A program made the translations under genes and the position numbers. From NCBI RefSeq assembly GCF_048263515.1, contig NZ_JBLXEC010000002.1:310001-374000 (forward strand): a stretch of 64,000 nt of DNA, written 5' to 3'. Below the pieces are notes generated by a model. The model had not been told where the DNA came from, ran no database searches, and saw only the letters and a program-made list of their open reading frames with translations. The stretch is from Marinovum sp048263515. Lineage in GTDB: Bacteria > Pseudomonadota > Alphaproteobacteria > Rhodobacterales > Rhodobacteraceae. This document shows, piece after piece, positions 1-8,820 of the stretch. Each line of letters starts with the position of its first letter. Position 1 is the first letter of the stretch.

Positions 1-669
1 CGGCACCGTCAGTTCAGCAATGTAAGGGTCGAGCTCGCGCGCCTTCGACAGCGCATCCTCGCGCTGCGGGATCAGCCGCCAGCCCACCAGCGCCACGAAG
101 GCCAGCCCCGCCAGCGCCGCGATGCCGCCCACCGGGGCAAAGTCGAACATCCTGAAGGGCGTGCCGAAGGTTTCGCCGCGGATCGAGGCGATGATGATGT
201 TGGGCGGCGTGCCGATCAGCGTGACCATGCCCCCGAGGATCGTGGCAAAACTGAGCGGCATCAGCGACTTGGCGGGCGATCTTTCCGCCTTGCGTGCCGT
301 CTGGATATCCACCGGCATGAGCAGTGCCAAAGCGGCGACGTTGTTCATGAAGCCCGACAGCACCGCGCCGACGCCGCCCATGATGGCGATATGCGTGCCG
401 AGCGCCCGGCCGCTGTCGACCAGCGTGCGGGTGATCAGCATCACCGCGCCTGACCGCACCAAACCGGCCGAAACCACCAGCACCAGCGCCACGATCAGCG
501 TCGCCGGGTGGCCAAAGCCCGAGAAGGCGTCCTTGGTCGGCACCACGCCCAGCACCACCCCCAGCAGCAGGGCGGTGAAGGCCACGATGTCATAGCGGAA
601 CCGGCCCCAGAGCAGGAAGCCGAAGACCGCCCCGAAGAGCGAGAAGAGAATGATCTGGTCCGTGGTCAT
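1..669 (-). CDS. SLC13-family anion permease, N-terminal part (cut by window edge)
   Basis: The minus-strand frame is open from an ATG at 669 to base 1, giving the first 223 residues; the C-terminus lies outside the window. The protein begins MTTDQIILFSLFGAVFGFLL and is strongly hydrophobic, with several membrane helices. It carries the SNNVAA-like stretch (GFMNNVAALALLMPV) and the GTPPNIIIAS motif typical of SLC13/DASS (CitT/SAC1-type) transporters, which move di- or tricarboxylates or sulfate across the inner membrane, usually with Na+. Members with this start often also carry TrkA-C domains in mid-protein, but that part is not visible. The substrate cannot be told from this fragment. It is divergent from yebC, with a 120-bp gap. 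Confidence 0.85.
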   Translation of the reverse strand, partial: MTTDQIILFSLFGAVFGFLLWGRFRYDIVAFTALLLGVVLGVVPTKDAFSGFGHPATLIVALVLVVSAGLVRSGAVMLITRTLVDSGRALGTHIAIMGGVGAVLSGFMNNVAALALLMPVDIQTARKAERSPAKSLMPLSFATILGGMVTLIGTPPNIIIASIRGETFGTPFRMFDFAPVGGIAALAGLAFVALVGWRLIPQREDALSKARELDPYIAELTVP

Positions 670-789
670 CAGGCCGCCTCCGTTCAGGCCACTTGACCCT
701 GTTCGCGAGGGCGGTGCAACCGGCTTGCGAAAGGCATGTCCGCTGGCTTATAGAAGCGCCTGATCCGCAGACATGATGAAGAGGCAGCC

Positions 790-1530
790 ATGGCCGGCCA
801 TTCCAAATGGGCAAACATCCAGCACCGCAAGGGCCGTCAGGACGCAGCCCGCTCGAAACTGTTTTCCAAGCTTTCGAAAGAGATCACCGTCGCCGCCAAG
901 ATGGGCGACCCTGACCCCGACAAGAACCCGCGCCTGCGGCTGGCGGTCAAGGAAGCCAAGTCGCAATCCGTGCCCAAGGACGTGATCGACCGCGCGATCA
1001 AGAAGTCGCAGGCCGGCGAGGGCGACGACTACGAGGAAATCCGCTACGAGGGCTATGGCCCCGGCGGCGTTGCCGTCATCGTCGAGGCGATGACCGACAA
1101 CCGCAACCGCACCGCGTCCAACGTGCGCTCGACCTTTACCAAGGCCGGCGGCAACCTGGGCGAGACCGGCTCGGTCGGCTTCATGTTCGACCGCAAAGGC
1201 GAGATCGTCTACCCGGCCGACGTGGGCGATGCCGACACGGTGATGATGGCCGCGATCGAGGCCGGTGCCGAGGATGTCGAAAGCTCCGAGGACGGCCATG
1301 TGATCTTTTGCGCCGACACCGATCTGAACGAGGTGTCGAACGCGCTCGAGGCGGAACTGGGCGAATCCGAATCCACCAAGCTGATCTGGAAGCCGACCAC
1401 CACCACCGAGCTCGATCTCGACGGCATGCAGAAGCTGATGAAGCTGATCGACGCGCTGGAAGACGACGACGACGTGCAGCGCGTCACCGCCAATTTCGAA
1501 GCCTCGGACGAGGTGATGGACCAGCTCTGA
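790..1530 (+). CDS. yebC: YebC/PmpR family protein (TACO1 family)
   Basis: The 246-residue protein starts MAGHSKWANIQHRKGRQDA, the invariant opening of the YebC/TACO1 family. It also has the expected internal segments NPRLRLAVKEAK, YEGYGPGGVAVIVE and GNLGETGSVGFMFDRKG. Length is typical (about 240-250). Family members were described as DNA-binding regulators (PmpR), and YebC homologues have more recently been linked to translation of proline-rich stretches on the ribosome; the role here is inferred from the family. A GAGG Shine-Dalgarno lies 5 bases before the ATG. In many bacteria yebC neighbours ruvABC, but that is not the case here. Confidence 0.95.
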   Translation: MAGHSKWANIQHRKGRQDAARSKLFSKLSKEITVAAKMGDPDPDKNPRLRLAVKEAKSQSVPKDVIDRAIKKSQAGEGDDYEEIRYEGYGPGGVAVIVEAMTDNRNRTASNVRSTFTKAGGNLGETGSVGFMFDRKGEIVYPADVGDADTVMMAAIEAGAEDVESSEDGHVIFCADTDLNEVSNALEAELGESESTKLIWKPTTTTELDLDGMQKLMKLIDALEDDDDVQRVTANFEASDEVMDQL

Positions 1531-1587
1531 GCTCGGCGCTCCGGCCGCCCTTCGGGGCTGCCTGCTGAAACCCGCCGATCGACCTTG

Positions 1588-1627
1588 CCGCGCCGGTGCA
1601 GTGATTGCACCGGCGCGGTCTTCGTTT
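1588..1627 (+). terminator. Intrinsic terminator after yebC
   Basis: A perfect 13-bp inverted repeat (arms 1588-1600 and 1606-1618, loop GTGAT) is followed by TCTTCGTTT. It lies 57 bases after the yebC stop and before the next gene. Confidence 0.75.
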
Positions 1628-1672
1628 AAGCTCTGGCGCAAATCAACACGAGCAGGCATCAGGGCAGGGCAG

Positions 1673-2815
1673 ATGAGCATTTCCAGACGGACCTTCGGCG
1701 CGGGGCTGGCAGCGGCGTTTCTGGCGGGCTGCGGCGGTGGCGCGGCCACGGTCGGCGGCGGACGCGCCACGGGGCTGACGCCGGACCTGCGCCCGGTGCC
1801 CAACGCGGGCTATGACGCCTGGGTCGCCAGTTTCCGCAGCCGCGCCGCCGGGCGCGGCATTTCACAGGCCACGCTCGACGCGGCCTTTCGCGGCGCGGGC
1901 TATCTGCCCGGCGTGGTGACCCGCGACCGCAACCAGACCGAGTTCAAGCGCACGCTCGAGGATTACCTGTCGATTGCCGCCTCCGACGAGCGCATTGCCA
2001 AGGGCCGCGCCGCCGCGCGCCGCCATGCCGGCGTTCTGGAAGCCGTCGAGGCGCGCTATGGCGTCGACCGGAATATCGTCACCGCGATCTGGGGGCTCGA
2101 GAGCTTCTATGGCGAGCGGCAGGGCGAAATCCCGGTGATCTCGGCCACCTCGACGCTGGCCTATGACGGCCGCCGCGGTGACTTCTTCGAGGCTCAGCTG
2201 CTGGCGGCGCTGCGCATCCTGCAGCGTGGCGACATCACCCCGGCACGGATGACCGGCAGCTGGGCGGGGGCGATGGGCCACACCCAGTTCATCCCCACCA
2301 CCTTTCAGGAATACGCGGTGGATTTCACCGGCGACGGGCGGCGCGACATCTGGGCCGACGATCCCTCCGATGCGCTTGCTTCCACCGCCGCCTACCTCTC
2401 GCGCCACGGCTGGCAGCGCGGGCTGCGCTGGGGCGGCGAGGCCGGGCCCGGCGCGCCCTCTGGCCGCAGCCTGCAGCCGGAGCCGGGCGGGCCGGTCTTT
2501 GCCGTCACCCCGAACTTCAACGTCATCAAGCGCTACAACAACTCCGACGCCTATGCCTTGGGCGTGGGCCACCTGGCCGACCGCATCGCCGGCGCCGGCC
2601 CCCTGCGCGCAAGCTTTCCGCCGGATCAGTACGGTCTGACCAAGGACGACCGCATCCGCCTGCAACAGCGGCTCACCACGCGCGGTTTCGACACCGGCGG
2701 GGCGGATGGCATCCTTGGCGACAAGACCCGTGCCGCCATCGAGGCCTTCCAGCGCCGCGAGGGGCTGCCGGTGACCGGAACGCCCTCGCAGGAGCTGCTG
2801 CGCCTGCTGGGATGA
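1673..2815 (+). CDS. Lytic murein transglycosylase, MltB-like, with C-terminal peptidoglycan-binding domain
   Basis: Starting at ATG 1673 gives 380 residues beginning MSISRRTFGAGLAAAFLAGC, a twin-arginine-like lipoprotein signal with a lipobox (LAGC), so the protein is probably anchored in the periplasm. The SLT_2 (MltB-type) catalytic domain follows. AIWGLESFYGE holds the expected catalytic Glu, and SWAGAMGHTQFIPTTF and GDGRRDIW are family hallmarks. The last ~60 residues (DRIRLQQRLTTRGFDTGGADG onward) form a PG_binding_1 domain. It cleaves glycan strands to 1,6-anhydro products during wall turnover. The in-frame codon at 1601 would add a prefix without a signal peptide, so 1673 is preferred. 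Confidence 0.92.
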   Translation: MSISRRTFGAGLAAAFLAGCGGGAATVGGGRATGLTPDLRPVPNAGYDAWVASFRSRAAGRGISQATLDAAFRGAGYLPGVVTRDRNQTEFKRTLEDYLSIAASDERIAKGRAAARRHAGVLEAVEARYGVDRNIVTAIWGLESFYGERQGEIPVISATSTLAYDGRRGDFFEAQLLAALRILQRGDITPARMTGSWAGAMGHTQFIPTTFQEYAVDFTGDGRRDIWADDPSDALASTAAYLSRHGWQRGLRWGGEAGPGAPSGRSLQPEPGGPVFAVTPNFNVIKRYNNSDAYALGVGHLADRIAGAGPLRASFPPDQYGLTKDDRIRLQQRLTTRGFDTGGADGILGDKTRAAIEAFQRREGLPVTGTPSQELLRLLG

Positions 2816-2962
2816 GCCACAAGGCGCTGACGAAAAAACCTGCGCCCCTGAGAATTTGCGAAAAATCTTTGCCACCGGCCCTTTGCCACCTAAGTTGAAA
2901 GCGTGAAGCACTGCCCTCTGCGGAGACGGGCAGTGCGGCTCTCACAGACAAAGGCTTTCCGC

Positions 2963-4795
2963 TTGGACCACCTCACTTCCTCCGACACTTCCGGCGTGCC
3001 ACCGCGGCGCGATTTCGCGGCCGACGTCGACACGCTGCGCAGCGTCATCGACCTGACGGTGGGCTTTGTCGGCCTGCTCGCACCCGACGGCACCCTGCTC
3101 GAGGCCAACGCCCCGGCGCTCGAGGCCGGCGGGGTGACCCGCGACGAGGTGATCGGCCGGAAGTTCTGGGAGTGTCCCTGGTGGACCCACGACCCCGAAG
3201 AGGCCGCCCGCCTGCAGGATGCAGTGCAGCGCGCCGCCGCGGGCGAGACGGTGCGGTACGATGCCGTGTCGCGGGTGGCTGGCGACGGCCGGATGAACAT
3301 CGACTTCATGCTCAAGCCGATGCGCGACAGCACCGGCAAGATCGTGGCACTGGTGCCCTCGGGGTTCGACATCACCGAGCGCAAGGCGGCCGAAAGCAGC
3401 CTGGTCAACGCCCGCGACACCCTGCGCAACCTGATCGAGCGCTCGCCCTTCGGCTTCTTCACCGTCGACGCCGATTTCTGCCTGCACCAGGTCAGCGACG
3501 GCGCGCAGAAGGTCTTTTCCAATGTCAGGCCGCTGATCGGCTGCGACCTGGCCGAGGCGCTGCGGGTGGTCTGGCCGGAACCCTTTGCCACCGAGGCCAT
3601 CGATCGCTTCCGCCACACCCTCGAGACCGGCGAGCCCTATCATGCGCTCAACACCATCGAGCGCCGCGCCGACACCGCGGAACGCGAGGCCTATGACTGG
3701 AAGATCGAGCGGCTGACCCTGCCGGACGGGCGCGACGGGGTGGTCTGCCACTTCTACGACCTGACCGAGCGGCAGCGCTTCGAAGAGCAGATCAAGATGC
3801 TCATGCGCGAGGTCAATCACCGCGCCAAGAACATGCTGTCGCTGGTGCTGTCGATTGCCCGCCAGACCGCCGCCACCAGCCCCGAGGATTTCGTCGAACG
3901 CTTCACCCAGCGCATCCAGGGGCTGTCAGCGGGGCAGGACGTGCTGGTCGACAGCGGCTGGCGGCAAGTGCCGATGGGCGCGCTGGTGCGCGCGCAACTC
4001 AGTCATTTCGAGGACCTGATCGGCAAGCGTATCCATCTCGAAGGCCCCGAGCTCGAGGTGACGGCGGCGGCGGCCCAGACCATTGGCCTCGCGCTGCACG
4101 AACTGGCGACCAATGCGGCGAAATTCGGCGCGCTCTCGACGCCCGAAGGCGAGGTGCGGCTGTGCTGGGCGGTGGCCGCGCGCGGGCCTGAGGAGAAGTT
4201 CTCGCTCGAATGGCGCGAATCCGGCGGCCCCGACGTGGCCACGCCAGAGCGTCGCGGCTTTGGCGCGACGATGACCGGCCACCTGGTGCGCAGCTCGCTC
4301 AATGGCGAGGTCGAGACGATCTATGCCAAAACCGGCCTGATCTGGCGGCTGGCCTGCCCGGCGGGCGGGGTGATCGAGGATCCCTTTCCGCCGCGCCCGC
4401 CGCTCAGCGGCACCGAGGGCTCGGTCGATACCAAGCCCGACAACACGGTGCTGGTGGTCGATGACGAGCCGCTGATCGCGCTCGACATCGCCGAGGGGCT
4501 GGACCGCGCCGGGTACAAGGTGCTGGGCCCGGCCAATTCCGTGGCCCAGGCGCGCACGCTGCTCAGCCAGTCGCGCTGCGCTGCCGCGGTGCTTGACGTC
4601 AATCTCGGCCGCGAAACCTCGGTGCCGCTGGCCAAGGAGCTGCGCAGCCTCGGCATCCCCTTCATCGCCGTTTCGGGCTACAGCGCCAGCCAGTTGCCCG
4701 AGGAATTCGAAGGCGTGCCGCTGATCGGCAAGCCGATGAATTTCGCCAAGCTTTTCGCCCAGTTGGGCAAGGTGCTCGACCCCGGGCAGGAGTGA
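2963..4795 (+). CDS. PAS-containing HWE/HisKA_2-type hybrid histidine kinase with C-terminal receiver
   Basis: Two PAS-like regions come first: one around TVGFVGLLAPDGTLLEANAP, ending at SGFDITERKAAE, and a second around SPFGFFTVDADFCLHQV, ending at YDLTERQRFEEQ. The transmitter motif EVNHRAKNMLSLVLSIARQT carries the phosphorylatable His and marks the HWE/HisKA_2 class. ALHELATNAAKFGALS is the ATP-binding N-box. The C-terminal ~120 residues form a receiver (LVVDDEP, phospho-acceptor Asp in AAVLDVNLG, Lys in IGKPM). No membrane segment is seen, so it is probably cytosolic. In alphaproteobacteria such kinases often feed general stress or light responses. Start: the in-frame GTG at 2903 has no ribosome site, while TTG at 2963 follows AAAGG by 8 bases. 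It lies 102 bp upstream of the H-NOX gene on the same strand. Confidence 0.88.
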   Translation: MDHLTSSDTSGVPPRRDFAADVDTLRSVIDLTVGFVGLLAPDGTLLEANAPALEAGGVTRDEVIGRKFWECPWWTHDPEEAARLQDAVQRAAAGETVRYDAVSRVAGDGRMNIDFMLKPMRDSTGKIVALVPSGFDITERKAAESSLVNARDTLRNLIERSPFGFFTVDADFCLHQVSDGAQKVFSNVRPLIGCDLAEALRVVWPEPFATEAIDRFRHTLETGEPYHALNTIERRADTAEREAYDWKIERLTLPDGRDGVVCHFYDLTERQRFEEQIKMLMREVNHRAKNMLSLVLSIARQTAATSPEDFVERFTQRIQGLSAGQDVLVDSGWRQVPMGALVRAQLSHFEDLIGKRIHLEGPELEVTAAAAQTIGLALHELATNAAKFGALSTPEGEVRLCWAVAARGPEEKFSLEWRESGGPDVATPERRGFGATMTGHLVRSSLNGEVETIYAKTGLIWRLACPAGGVIEDPFPPRPPLSGTEGSVDTKPDNTVLVVDDEPLIALDIAEGLDRAGYKVLGPANSVAQARTLLSQSRCAAAVLDVNLGRETSVPLAKELRSLGIPFIAVSGYSASQLPEEFEGVPLIGKPMNFAKLFAQLGKVLDPGQE

Positions 4796-4897
4796 CCGCC
4801 GCGGGCCCGCGCCGGCGCGGTTAATTCCTCGCATTTTATCTGTTGGGAAAACCTTAACGCTCTTGCCGCCATGCTGCCCGCAAACGGAGGCTTGGCA

Positions 4898-5494
4898 ATG
4901 CATGGTCTGATCAATCGGGCGATCCAGTGTTTTTACCGCGATACCTATGGCGCCCCCGCCTGGGGCGACCTGGTGCGCCGGCTCGAGCTGGATTTCACCG
5001 ATTTCGAGCCGATGCTGCATTACAGCACCGCGCTGACCCACCAGATGATCGACGAGATGGCGGCGGCGCAGGGCAAGGACCGCGAGACCGTGCTCGAGGA
5101 TGTCGGCACCTACCTGATCTCGAACCCGGCGGTCGAGGCGCCGCGCCGGCTCTTGCGCTTTGGCGGCGAGACCTTTGTCGACTTCCTGCATTCGCTCGAC
5201 GATCTGCCCGACCGCGCGCGGCTCGCGGTCGAGGATCTGGTGCTGCCGGCGCTGGAGCTGCGCGACTACGGCGGCAACCAGTTCAACCTGCTCTGCGCCG
5301 GCGAGCCGCTGGGCATCGGCCACGCGCTGGTAGGCGTACTGCGCGCCATGGCCGACGATTACGGGGCGCTGGTATTTCTCGAACACAAGGGGCTGTCGCG
5401 CGGGGCCGAGGTGATCGAGATCACCCTGATCGAGGCCGCCTTTGCCGAGGGTCGCAGCTTCGAACTGGGGCTGGCCCGGGCAGGGGGCGTCTGA
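4898..5494 (+). CDS. H-NOX (heme NO-binding) domain protein with atypical YxSxR motif
   Basis: The start at 4898 (MHGLINRAIQCFYRDTYG) matches the usual H-NOX opening and has ACGGAGG 9 bases upstream; the in-frame ATG at 4871 is not needed. The protein is a stand-alone 198-residue heme domain, a normal length. His98 in FVDFLHSLDDLPDRARLA sits where the proximal heme ligand is expected. The propionate-binding YxSxR motif appears replaced: the aligned segment reads FNLLCAGEPLGIG, with Cys, Gly and Pro at the three key positions. H-NOX proteins sense NO (or O2) and control a partner encoded beside them. The stop overlaps the start of the GGDEF gene (TGATG), so that protein is the likely partner. 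Confidence 0.9.
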   Translation: MHGLINRAIQCFYRDTYGAPAWGDLVRRLELDFTDFEPMLHYSTALTHQMIDEMAAAQGKDRETVLEDVGTYLISNPAVEAPRRLLRFGGETFVDFLHSLDDLPDRARLAVEDLVLPALELRDYGGNQFNLLCAGEPLGIGHALVGVLRAMADDYGALVFLEHKGLSRGAEVIEITLIEAAFAEGRSFELGLARAGGV

Positions 5495-6525
5495 TGGAGA
5501 CCTGTCTGAAAATGCTCGACGTTCTCTGCCCGATGCATCTGGTGCTCGACCCGACCGGACATATCGCCCATGCCGGCCCGACACTGGCCAAGCTGCGGCC
5601 TGACGAGGTACTTGTCGGCCAGCGATTTCTCGAGGTCTTCGAGATGCGCCGCCCGCGCAGCGTGCGCCACGCCGGCGACCTGCGCCAGCACGCCGGCGCG
5701 CGGCTGCGCCTGCGCTTTCGCAGCGGTTCGCAGATTGGCCTGAAGGGGGTGCTGATGCCGGCACCGGGCCTGCCGGGCAGCATGGTGGTCAACCTCTCCT
5801 TCGGCATCTCGGTGGTCGATGCGGTGCGGGAGTTTGCCCTGACCGGCGGGGATTTCGCCGCCACCGACCTGACCATCGAGATGCTCTACCTGGTCGAGGC
5901 GAAATCCGCCGCGATGGAGGCCTCGCGCAAGCTCAACCAGAAGCTCGAAGGGGCCAAGATCGCCGCCGAGGAACAGGCCTTTACCGACACGCTCACCGGG
6001 CTGAAGAACCGCCGCGCCATGGATCACGTGCTCTCTCGCGCCGCCGCCGGGCCGGGGCGGTTCGCGCTGATGCATTTGGACCTCGATTTCTTCAAGGCGG
6101 TCAACGACAGCCTGGGCCATGCCGCGGGCGACCATGTTTTGCAAGAGGTGGCGCGCATCCTTGTCGAAGAGACCCGCAACGAGGATACCGTAGCCCGCGT
6201 CGGCGGCGACGAATTTACCCTGCTCTTTGCCGGCAAGATGAACCGGAGGCGGCTGGCGGATATCTCCGACCGGCTGATTTCCCGCCTCGAACGGCCGATC
6301 CCCTTTGGCGAGGACAGCTGCCGAATCTCGGCCAGCATCGGCATCACCATGAGCGAGGATTACGACACTCTGGATGTGGCGGTGCTGCAGGAGGATGCCG
6401 ATATCGCGCTCTATGCCTCCAAGAACCGCGGTCGCGCCTGCCACACCTTCTACGAACTGCCCCTGCGCAGCGCCGCCTTTGCCGCCGCGCCGGAGACCTC
6501 GCGCGGCAATGTGACCCTGCGTTGA
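5494..6525 (+). CDS. GGDEF diguanylate cyclase with HNOBA-like sensor domain, H-NOX partner
   Basis: ATG 5494 overlaps the H-NOX stop, giving 343 residues. Residues ~1-125 (VLCPMHLVLDPTGHIAHAGP, then GMVVNLSFGIS-type strands) resemble the HNOBA (H-NOX-associated, PAS-like) domain of guanylate-cyclase-related proteins. A coiled-coil linker around MEASRKLNQKLEGAKIAAEE leads to the GGDEF domain: DTLTGLKNRRAMD, DLDFFKAVNDSLGHAAGD, VARVGGDEF (intact active site) and ASIGITMS. No EAL domain is present. It should make c-di-GMP under control of the neighbouring H-NOX, linking NO sensing to biofilm or motility decisions. This fits known H-NOX/DGC pairs; the specific output here is inferred. Confidence 0.9.
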   Translation: METCLKMLDVLCPMHLVLDPTGHIAHAGPTLAKLRPDEVLVGQRFLEVFEMRRPRSVRHAGDLRQHAGARLRLRFRSGSQIGLKGVLMPAPGLPGSMVVNLSFGISVVDAVREFALTGGDFAATDLTIEMLYLVEAKSAAMEASRKLNQKLEGAKIAAEEQAFTDTLTGLKNRRAMDHVLSRAAAGPGRFALMHLDLDFFKAVNDSLGHAAGDHVLQEVARILVEETRNEDTVARVGGDEFTLLFAGKMNRRRLADISDRLISRLERPIPFGEDSCRISASIGITMSEDYDTLDVAVLQEDADIALYASKNRGRACHTFYELPLRSAAFAAAPETSRGNVTLR

Positions 6526-6586
6526 GCCGTCGCTTGTCGCTGCCGCCTGCCTCGCGCTAGGCTGCCGCTGTCAGACAGGAGGCGGC

Positions 6587-7069
6587 ATGACTGAAGACCT
6601 GCGCGAGAACGAAGTGGCGGTGGCGGCCGGCGCGCCCATCGATGCGGCGTTGCGCTTCATCGGCGTCATTCGCACGCCTTTCACCAGCCGCGACCTCTGC
6701 CCGCGGCAGGGGCGGCTCGACGGGCCGGAATGTCGGCTGGTGCTGAATGCGCCCTGGTCGGCCGGGCTGGCCGGGCTCGACCGCTATGCCTTTGCCGATG
6801 TGCTCTACTGGCTGCACGAGAGCCGTCGCGATCTGGTGCTGCAGAGCCCGCGCTCCGACGGCGTGGTGCGCGGCGTGTTTTCGCTGCGCTCGCCGGTGCG
6901 GCCCAATCCGATCGGCCTGTCCAAGGTGGCCATCGTCGGCATCGAGGGCGCCGAGGTGATCGTGCGCGGCCTCGACTGTCTGGATGGCACGCCGCTGATC
7001 GACCTCAAGCCCGACAGCTGCGCTTATACCGTGGCCGCCCCCGACAAGCCTGCGGACCGCGCGCCCTGA
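6587..7069 (+). CDS. trmO: tRNA (N6-threonylcarbamoyladenosine-37) N6-methyltransferase, TrmO/TsaA family
   Basis: The 160-residue protein is a VirR/UPF0066-type beta-barrel methyltransferase. It carries IGVIRTPF near the N-terminus and the signature FSLRSPVRPNPIGLSKVAIVGIE, followed by LDCLDGTPLIDLKP. TrmO uses S-adenosylmethionine to methylate t6A37 in certain tRNAs. The C-terminal extension of E. coli TrmO is missing, as is usual in alphaproteobacteria. GGAGG lies 5 bases before the ATG. It stands alone between the GGDEF gene and the iron permease. Confidence 0.9.
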   Translation: MTEDLRENEVAVAAGAPIDAALRFIGVIRTPFTSRDLCPRQGRLDGPECRLVLNAPWSAGLAGLDRYAFADVLYWLHESRRDLVLQSPRSDGVVRGVFSLRSPVRPNPIGLSKVAIVGIEGAEVIVRGLDCLDGTPLIDLKPDSCAYTVAAPDKPADRAP

Positions 7070-7112
7070 GTGGCTCTTGCGTCCGGGTCGAACACCTGAC
7101 AAAAAAGCTCGG

Positions 7113-8774
7113 ATGCCGACAGATAGCACCCTGATCCCCGCCCGCCGGCGCCGCCAGGCCGAACCGCTGCGCCTCTTGCGCGCCGCGGCCTTTGGCGTGG
7201 CAATGCTCTGCCTTCTGCCGATTGTCGCGGTGACGCTGGCCGGGCTGACCGGCGGGGTCGAGACTCTGGGCCATCTGCTGGAGACAGTGCTGCCGCGCTA
7301 TGCCGGCAACACGCTGATCCTCGTCGCCTGCGTCGCGGCGGGCACGCTCGCCATCGGCACCGGCGCGGCCTGTTTCGTCACCATGACCGAATTTCGCGGC
7401 CGGCGGATCTTCGAGATCATGCTGGTGCTGCCGTTGGCCTTTCCGGCCTATGTGCTGGCCTATGCCTACACTCATCTGCTGGATCATCCCGGCATCGTGC
7501 AGAGCACGCTGCGCACGGTGATGGGCTGGGGCCCGCGCGACTACTGGTTCCCCGAGATCCGCAGCCTCGGCGGCGCCGCGGCGATGCTGGTGCTGGTGCT
7601 CTATCCCTATGTCTACCTGCTGGCGCGGGCGGCCTTTCTGGGGCAGAGCGCCAGCACCTTTCACGCCGCCCGCGCTCTGGGCAAGACGCCGCTTCAGGCC
7701 TTCCTGCAGGTGACCCTGCCGATGGCGCGGCCGGCAATTGCGGCGGGGGTGCTCTTGGCCACGATGGAGACCATCGCCGATTATGGCACGGTGTCCTATT
7801 TCGGCGTGCCGACCTTTGCGACCGGCATCTACACCAGCTGGTTTTCCATGGCCGACCGGGCGGCGGCGGCGCAGCTGTCGCTGGGGCTGCTGGCCTTTGC
7901 GCTGACCCTGGCGGTGCTCGAGCGGCGTTCGCGCGGGGAGGCCAAGTATCACACCGGCCAGCGGGTCGAGCGGCTGACGCGGCTGCGTCTGAGCGGCTGG
8001 TCAGAGGCCGCGGCTTGGGCGCTCTGCGCCATTCCGGTGCTCTTTGGCGCGGTGATCCCGATCGTGGCCTTGGTAATCATGGGGCAGGGCTCGGGGCAGG
8101 ACCTGCTGAGCCGGCGCTACGTCGGTTTCATCCAGAACTCGCTGGTGCTGGCGGGCACGGCGGCGCTCTGCACCCTGACCGCGGCGATCGTGCTGGGCTA
8201 TTTCCACCGCGCCTCGCGCAGCCCCGGGGCGCGCTGGGCTATCCATGCGGGCCGGCTGGGCTATGCGGTGCCGGGCGGGGTGATCGCGGTGGGGCTGATG
8301 GTGCCGTTTGCCGCCTTCGACAATGCGCTCGACGCGGTGATGCGCGAATGGTTCGGAGTGTCGACAGGGCTGTTGTTCACCGGCTCGATCTGGGTGCTGG
8401 TCTTTGCCTACATGATCCGCTTTATGGCCGCGGCCATCGGCGCCTACGAGGGCGGGCAGAGCGCGATCAACCCCAACCTCGACGCGGCCTCGCGGGTGCT
8501 GGGGCAGTCCAGCTACGGGACGTTGCGGCGCATCCATCTGCCGATCCTGACGCCCTCGCTGCTGACCGCCTTGCTGATCGTCTTTGTCGACGTGATGAAG
8601 GAATTGCCGGCGACGCTGATTCTGCGGCCTTTCAATTATGACACGCTGGCGGTGCAGGCGCACCGGCTGGCCTCTGACGAACGGCTGGAGGGCGCGGCCG
8701 TGCCGAGCCTGGTGATCGTGGCGGTGGGGGTGCTGCCGGTGATCCTGCTGTGCCGTCGGGTGGGGCGGGAATAG
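7113..8774 (+). CDS. fbpB: Ferric-iron ABC transporter permease (FbpB/SfuB type, two fused permease halves)
   Basis: Starting at ATG 7113 (MPTDSTLIPARRRRQAEPLR) the protein has 553 residues and about 12 predicted membrane helices. It has two BPD_transp_1 modules with EAA loops: ARALGKTPLQAFLQVTLPMARPA in the first half and ASRVLGQSSYGTLRRIHLPIL in the second. Fused double permeases of this kind belong to Fe3+ (Fbp/Sfu/Afu) importers. The in-frame codon at 7077 is less likely. The matching binding protein gene (9217-10230) is convergent rather than in the same operon, and no FbpC ATPase is seen in the window. The iron assignment rests on this neighbour. Confidence 0.88.
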   Translation: MPTDSTLIPARRRRQAEPLRLLRAAAFGVAMLCLLPIVAVTLAGLTGGVETLGHLLETVLPRYAGNTLILVACVAAGTLAIGTGAACFVTMTEFRGRRIFEIMLVLPLAFPAYVLAYAYTHLLDHPGIVQSTLRTVMGWGPRDYWFPEIRSLGGAAAMLVLVLYPYVYLLARAAFLGQSASTFHAARALGKTPLQAFLQVTLPMARPAIAAGVLLATMETIADYGTVSYFGVPTFATGIYTSWFSMADRAAAAQLSLGLLAFALTLAVLERRSRGEAKYHTGQRVERLTRLRLSGWSEAAAWALCAIPVLFGAVIPIVALVIMGQGSGQDLLSRRYVGFIQNSLVLAGTAALCTLTAAIVLGYFHRASRSPGARWAIHAGRLGYAVPGGVIAVGLMVPFAAFDNALDAVMREWFGVSTGLLFTGSIWVLVFAYMIRFMAAAIGAYEGGQSAINPNLDAASRVLGQSSYGTLRRIHLPILTPSLLTALLIVFVDVMKELPATLILRPFNYDTLAVQAHRLASDERLEGAAVPSLVIVAVGVLPVILLCRRVGRE

Positions 8775-8820
8775 CGCCTTTCGTTGGTCTTCCGAGGGCC
8801 CGGAATCAAGGCCGCAGGCC

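Noticed and set aside
4927..5493. Upstream extension of the GGDEF protein by 189 codons
   Set aside because: It lies entirely within the H-NOX gene in another frame and is Arg-rich; ATG 5494 overlapping the H-NOX stop fits better.
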